64,000 nucleotides of DNA, taken from contig NC_012881.1 in assembly GCF_000023445.1 (NCBI RefSeq), forward strand, positions 625,501 to 689,500, given 5' to 3'. Position 1 is the first letter of the stretch. Each line of letters opens with the position of its first letter. The DNA is from Maridesulfovibrio salexigens DSM 2638. Lineage in GTDB: Bacteria; Desulfobacterota; Desulfovibrionia; Desulfovibrionales; Desulfovibrionaceae. Positions 62,718 to 64,000 of this stretch are shown here, one piece after another. The notes beneath the pieces were generated by a model that had not been told where the DNA came from, did no database searches, and saw only the letters and a program-made list of their open reading frames with translations. Made by a program: the position numbers and the translations under genes.

Positions 62718-63318
62718 AAATAATCCCTTGTTTTTTTTAGCACCAAATTTCTGCGAAGTAATAGCACAGGTTCGCAGAACTACCCCTTTGCAAAATAATA
62801 TTCTGAACTACGTACATAAAGCAGAAGAAATGAGCAAGAAATTTATTGTGAATTTTAATTTGGCTCAAAATAATAACTGTTTTTAATGCAAAACGATAAA
62901 GTGTTTATCTTCTTTTGATTGTTGTTTTTTGTTTTTTGTATTTAAAAACTACATTTCTGTAGTTTGTTGTTTTAATTTTATAGAACTTAGAAAACTTTCA
63001 AATTAGATAAAATAAAATACTGCATATTTCGTTTTGGTAAAAATATGGGTCGAATTTTGAGGAATATTTAAATTTATGAAATGTGTATGTTTTTGAATCT
63101 TCATTTTTGTCATAAAAGTGGTGTGAACCAAGGTGGGCGAAGACTGGTATGGCTATTGCTGATTAATGCAGGAAGTAATGAGTGGCGGTTGTTTTTAAGG
63201 TGTTTTGTGTTGAAATGTACGCAATTTTGCACAAAGCGGTAATTTGTTGCACTTTGCATGTGCAATTTGCATGAAAAGCACTTCGGAATTTGAGGCCGGA
63301 AGTGAGAGGGAGATAGGT
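62718..63318. other. 601-base AT-rich region with TTGCA clusters
   Basis: Divergent spacer between the symporter and the TPR protein. Near its right end are repeated TTGCAC/TTGCAT motifs at 63227, 63247, 63255 and 63268, with GTGCAA at 63260 giving an inverted pair. No coding frame or RNA gene was seen. Confidence 0.5.
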
Positions 63319-63930
63319 TTGGGAAAGAAAAGAAAGGGGAGAAAATCCTCAACAAAGGGAACGCATTCTTCGGTCGGCAGTAAAAAGAATAGCAATATGG
63401 TCATTATTGTGATCGCGGCATTGGCTGTGGGGCTATTCTTCGGAGGAGTGTTTATGCCGGCGTTGAAAGATTCATCTACGCCTCATGTGGCAGGTGGAGC
63501 CGGAAGCGCAGCCGGATTCGAGCAGCAGATTGAAGAGACAAAAAAACTTTTGGAATCCCAGCCGGATTCCGTAAATCTGTGGACTAAGCTCGGTAACCTG
63601 TATTTTGATACAGATCAGTATGCCAAAGCTATTGATGCCTACAGTAAATCACTTGCTATAGAGCCAGATAACGCGCATGTGCTTACTGATCTTGGAGTTA
63701 TGTACCGCCGCAGCGGTAATCCGCAAAAGGCTGTCGAAAATTTTGATAAGGCCATTCTTGCTGCTCCGAAACATGAAACTGCGCGTTTAAATAAAGGCAT
63801 CGTTCTTTATTACGACCTTAAAGATAAGGCCGGTGCTATTCAGGCATGGAATGGATTAGTTCAGATGAATCCGGGGGCACGAACTCCCAACGGGAAGCTG
63901 GTCAAGGATATGATCAGGGATTTGTCTTGA
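63319..63930 (+). CDS. membrane-anchored tetratricopeptide repeat protein
   Basis: 203 residues from TTG 63319, which has GAGGGAGATAGG upstream; an ATG at 63271 is in frame but without SD. A very basic N-terminus (GKKRKGRKSSTKG) is followed by one membrane helix (MVIIVIAALAVGLFFGGVFM) and three TPR units (about 75-180; LGNLYFDTDQYAKAIDAYSK, then LGVMYRRSGNPQKAVENFDK). Periplasmic TPR domain expected. Resembles NrfG/CcmH-like helper proteins in layout, but no specific function can be assigned. Confidence 0.8.
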   Translation: MGKKRKGRKSSTKGTHSSVGSKKNSNMVIIVIAALAVGLFFGGVFMPALKDSSTPHVAGGAGSAAGFEQQIEETKKLLESQPDSVNLWTKLGNLYFDTDQYAKAIDAYSKSLAIEPDNAHVLTDLGVMYRRSGNPQKAVENFDKAILAAPKHETARLNKGIVLYYDLKDKAGAIQAWNGLVQMNPGARTPNGKLVKDMIRDLS

Positions 63931-63967
63931 TATTTTGATATAGTATTTTGTGTTTTCAATGTATAAA

Positions 63968-64000
63968 AGCCGTACTGCATTAAATGTTGCAGTACGGCTT
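63968..64000 (+). terminator. terminator after the TPR gene, possibly cut by window end
   Basis: AAGCCGTACTGCA / TGCAGTACGGCTT, a 13-bp stem, 38 bases after the stop; the T-run would begin at the window edge. Confidence 0.75.

Noticed and set aside
1-64000. CRISPR arrays, prophage, insertion sequences, tRNA or rRNA genes
   Set aside because: Intergenic regions were read for direct repeats, integrase/transposase motifs and cloverleaf-like sequences; none was seen.

Overview
The window looks like a chromosomal segment of a marine sulfate-reducing deltaproteobacterium close to Desulfovibrio/Maridesulfovibrio. The evidence is a complete HdrABC plus Flx-type electron-bifurcation operon, an ORP/MrpORP locus with its sigma-54 activator, a heme-c chemoreceptor beside a tetraheme cytochrome, a HesB-like gene with an in-frame UGA (selenocysteine), hypAB, and Gram-negative envelope genes (lptD, heptose epimerase). 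No rRNA, tRNA, CRISPR array, insertion sequence or phage gene was seen.

Layout. (1) 1-8675, all minus strand: surface-glycan genes. These are a TIGR04372-type glycosyltransferase (cut by the left edge), a split transketolase, an SDR, a methyltransferase, pseG- and pseF-like genes, a LicC-like nucleotidyltransferase and a TagB/TagF-like polyol-phosphate transferase. (2) 8841-13000: PACE efflux protein, a DUF697-like membrane protein, a DMT transporter and ychF. (3) 13186-20856: a second glycan region with a GT2, two large glycosyltransferase/methyltransferase fusions and a plus-strand trio (GnnA-like oxidoreductase, N-formyltransferase, GnnB-like aminotransferase). (4) 20875-24730: a TPR/coiled-coil membrane protein, an HI0933-type flavoprotein, a GNAT and a lone receiver protein. 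(5) 24850-31610: hdrC-hdrB-hdrA-flxD-flxC-flxB-flxA. (6) 32196-34689: tetraheme cytochrome and heme-binding MCP. (7) 34825-39695: carbamoyltransferase, DUF5989, SxtJ and SGNH genes, then a methyltransferase. (8) 40091-50273: secreted protein, VWA-OmpA, CyuA-like desulfidase, hldD, lptD, mutL, alr and a 62-residue protein. (9) 50346-57124: LivK-like lipoprotein, flavodoxin-fold reductase, mrpORP, two NifX-type proteins, sigma-54 activator, hypB and hypA. (10) 57479-64000: CBS-ACT protein, SBP, two TPR proteins, the HesB-like selenoprotein, a TetR regulator and an alanine/sodium symporter.

How the genes work together. Regions 1, 3 and 7 build and decorate surface or flagellar glycans (pseudaminic-type sugars, formylated 3-amino sugars, carbamoyl groups, polyol phosphates). 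Region 5 should couple NAD(H) oxidation to ferredoxin and a thiol/disulfide couple. The ORP locus makes NifX-fold, metal-cluster-binding proteins under sigma-54 control. Three copies of a dispersed palindromic element each sit just after a stop codon and probably act as terminators.

Most start codons were chosen by the nearest good Shine-Dalgarno; several are GTG or TTG. Functions come from recognisable motifs read by eye, without database searches.
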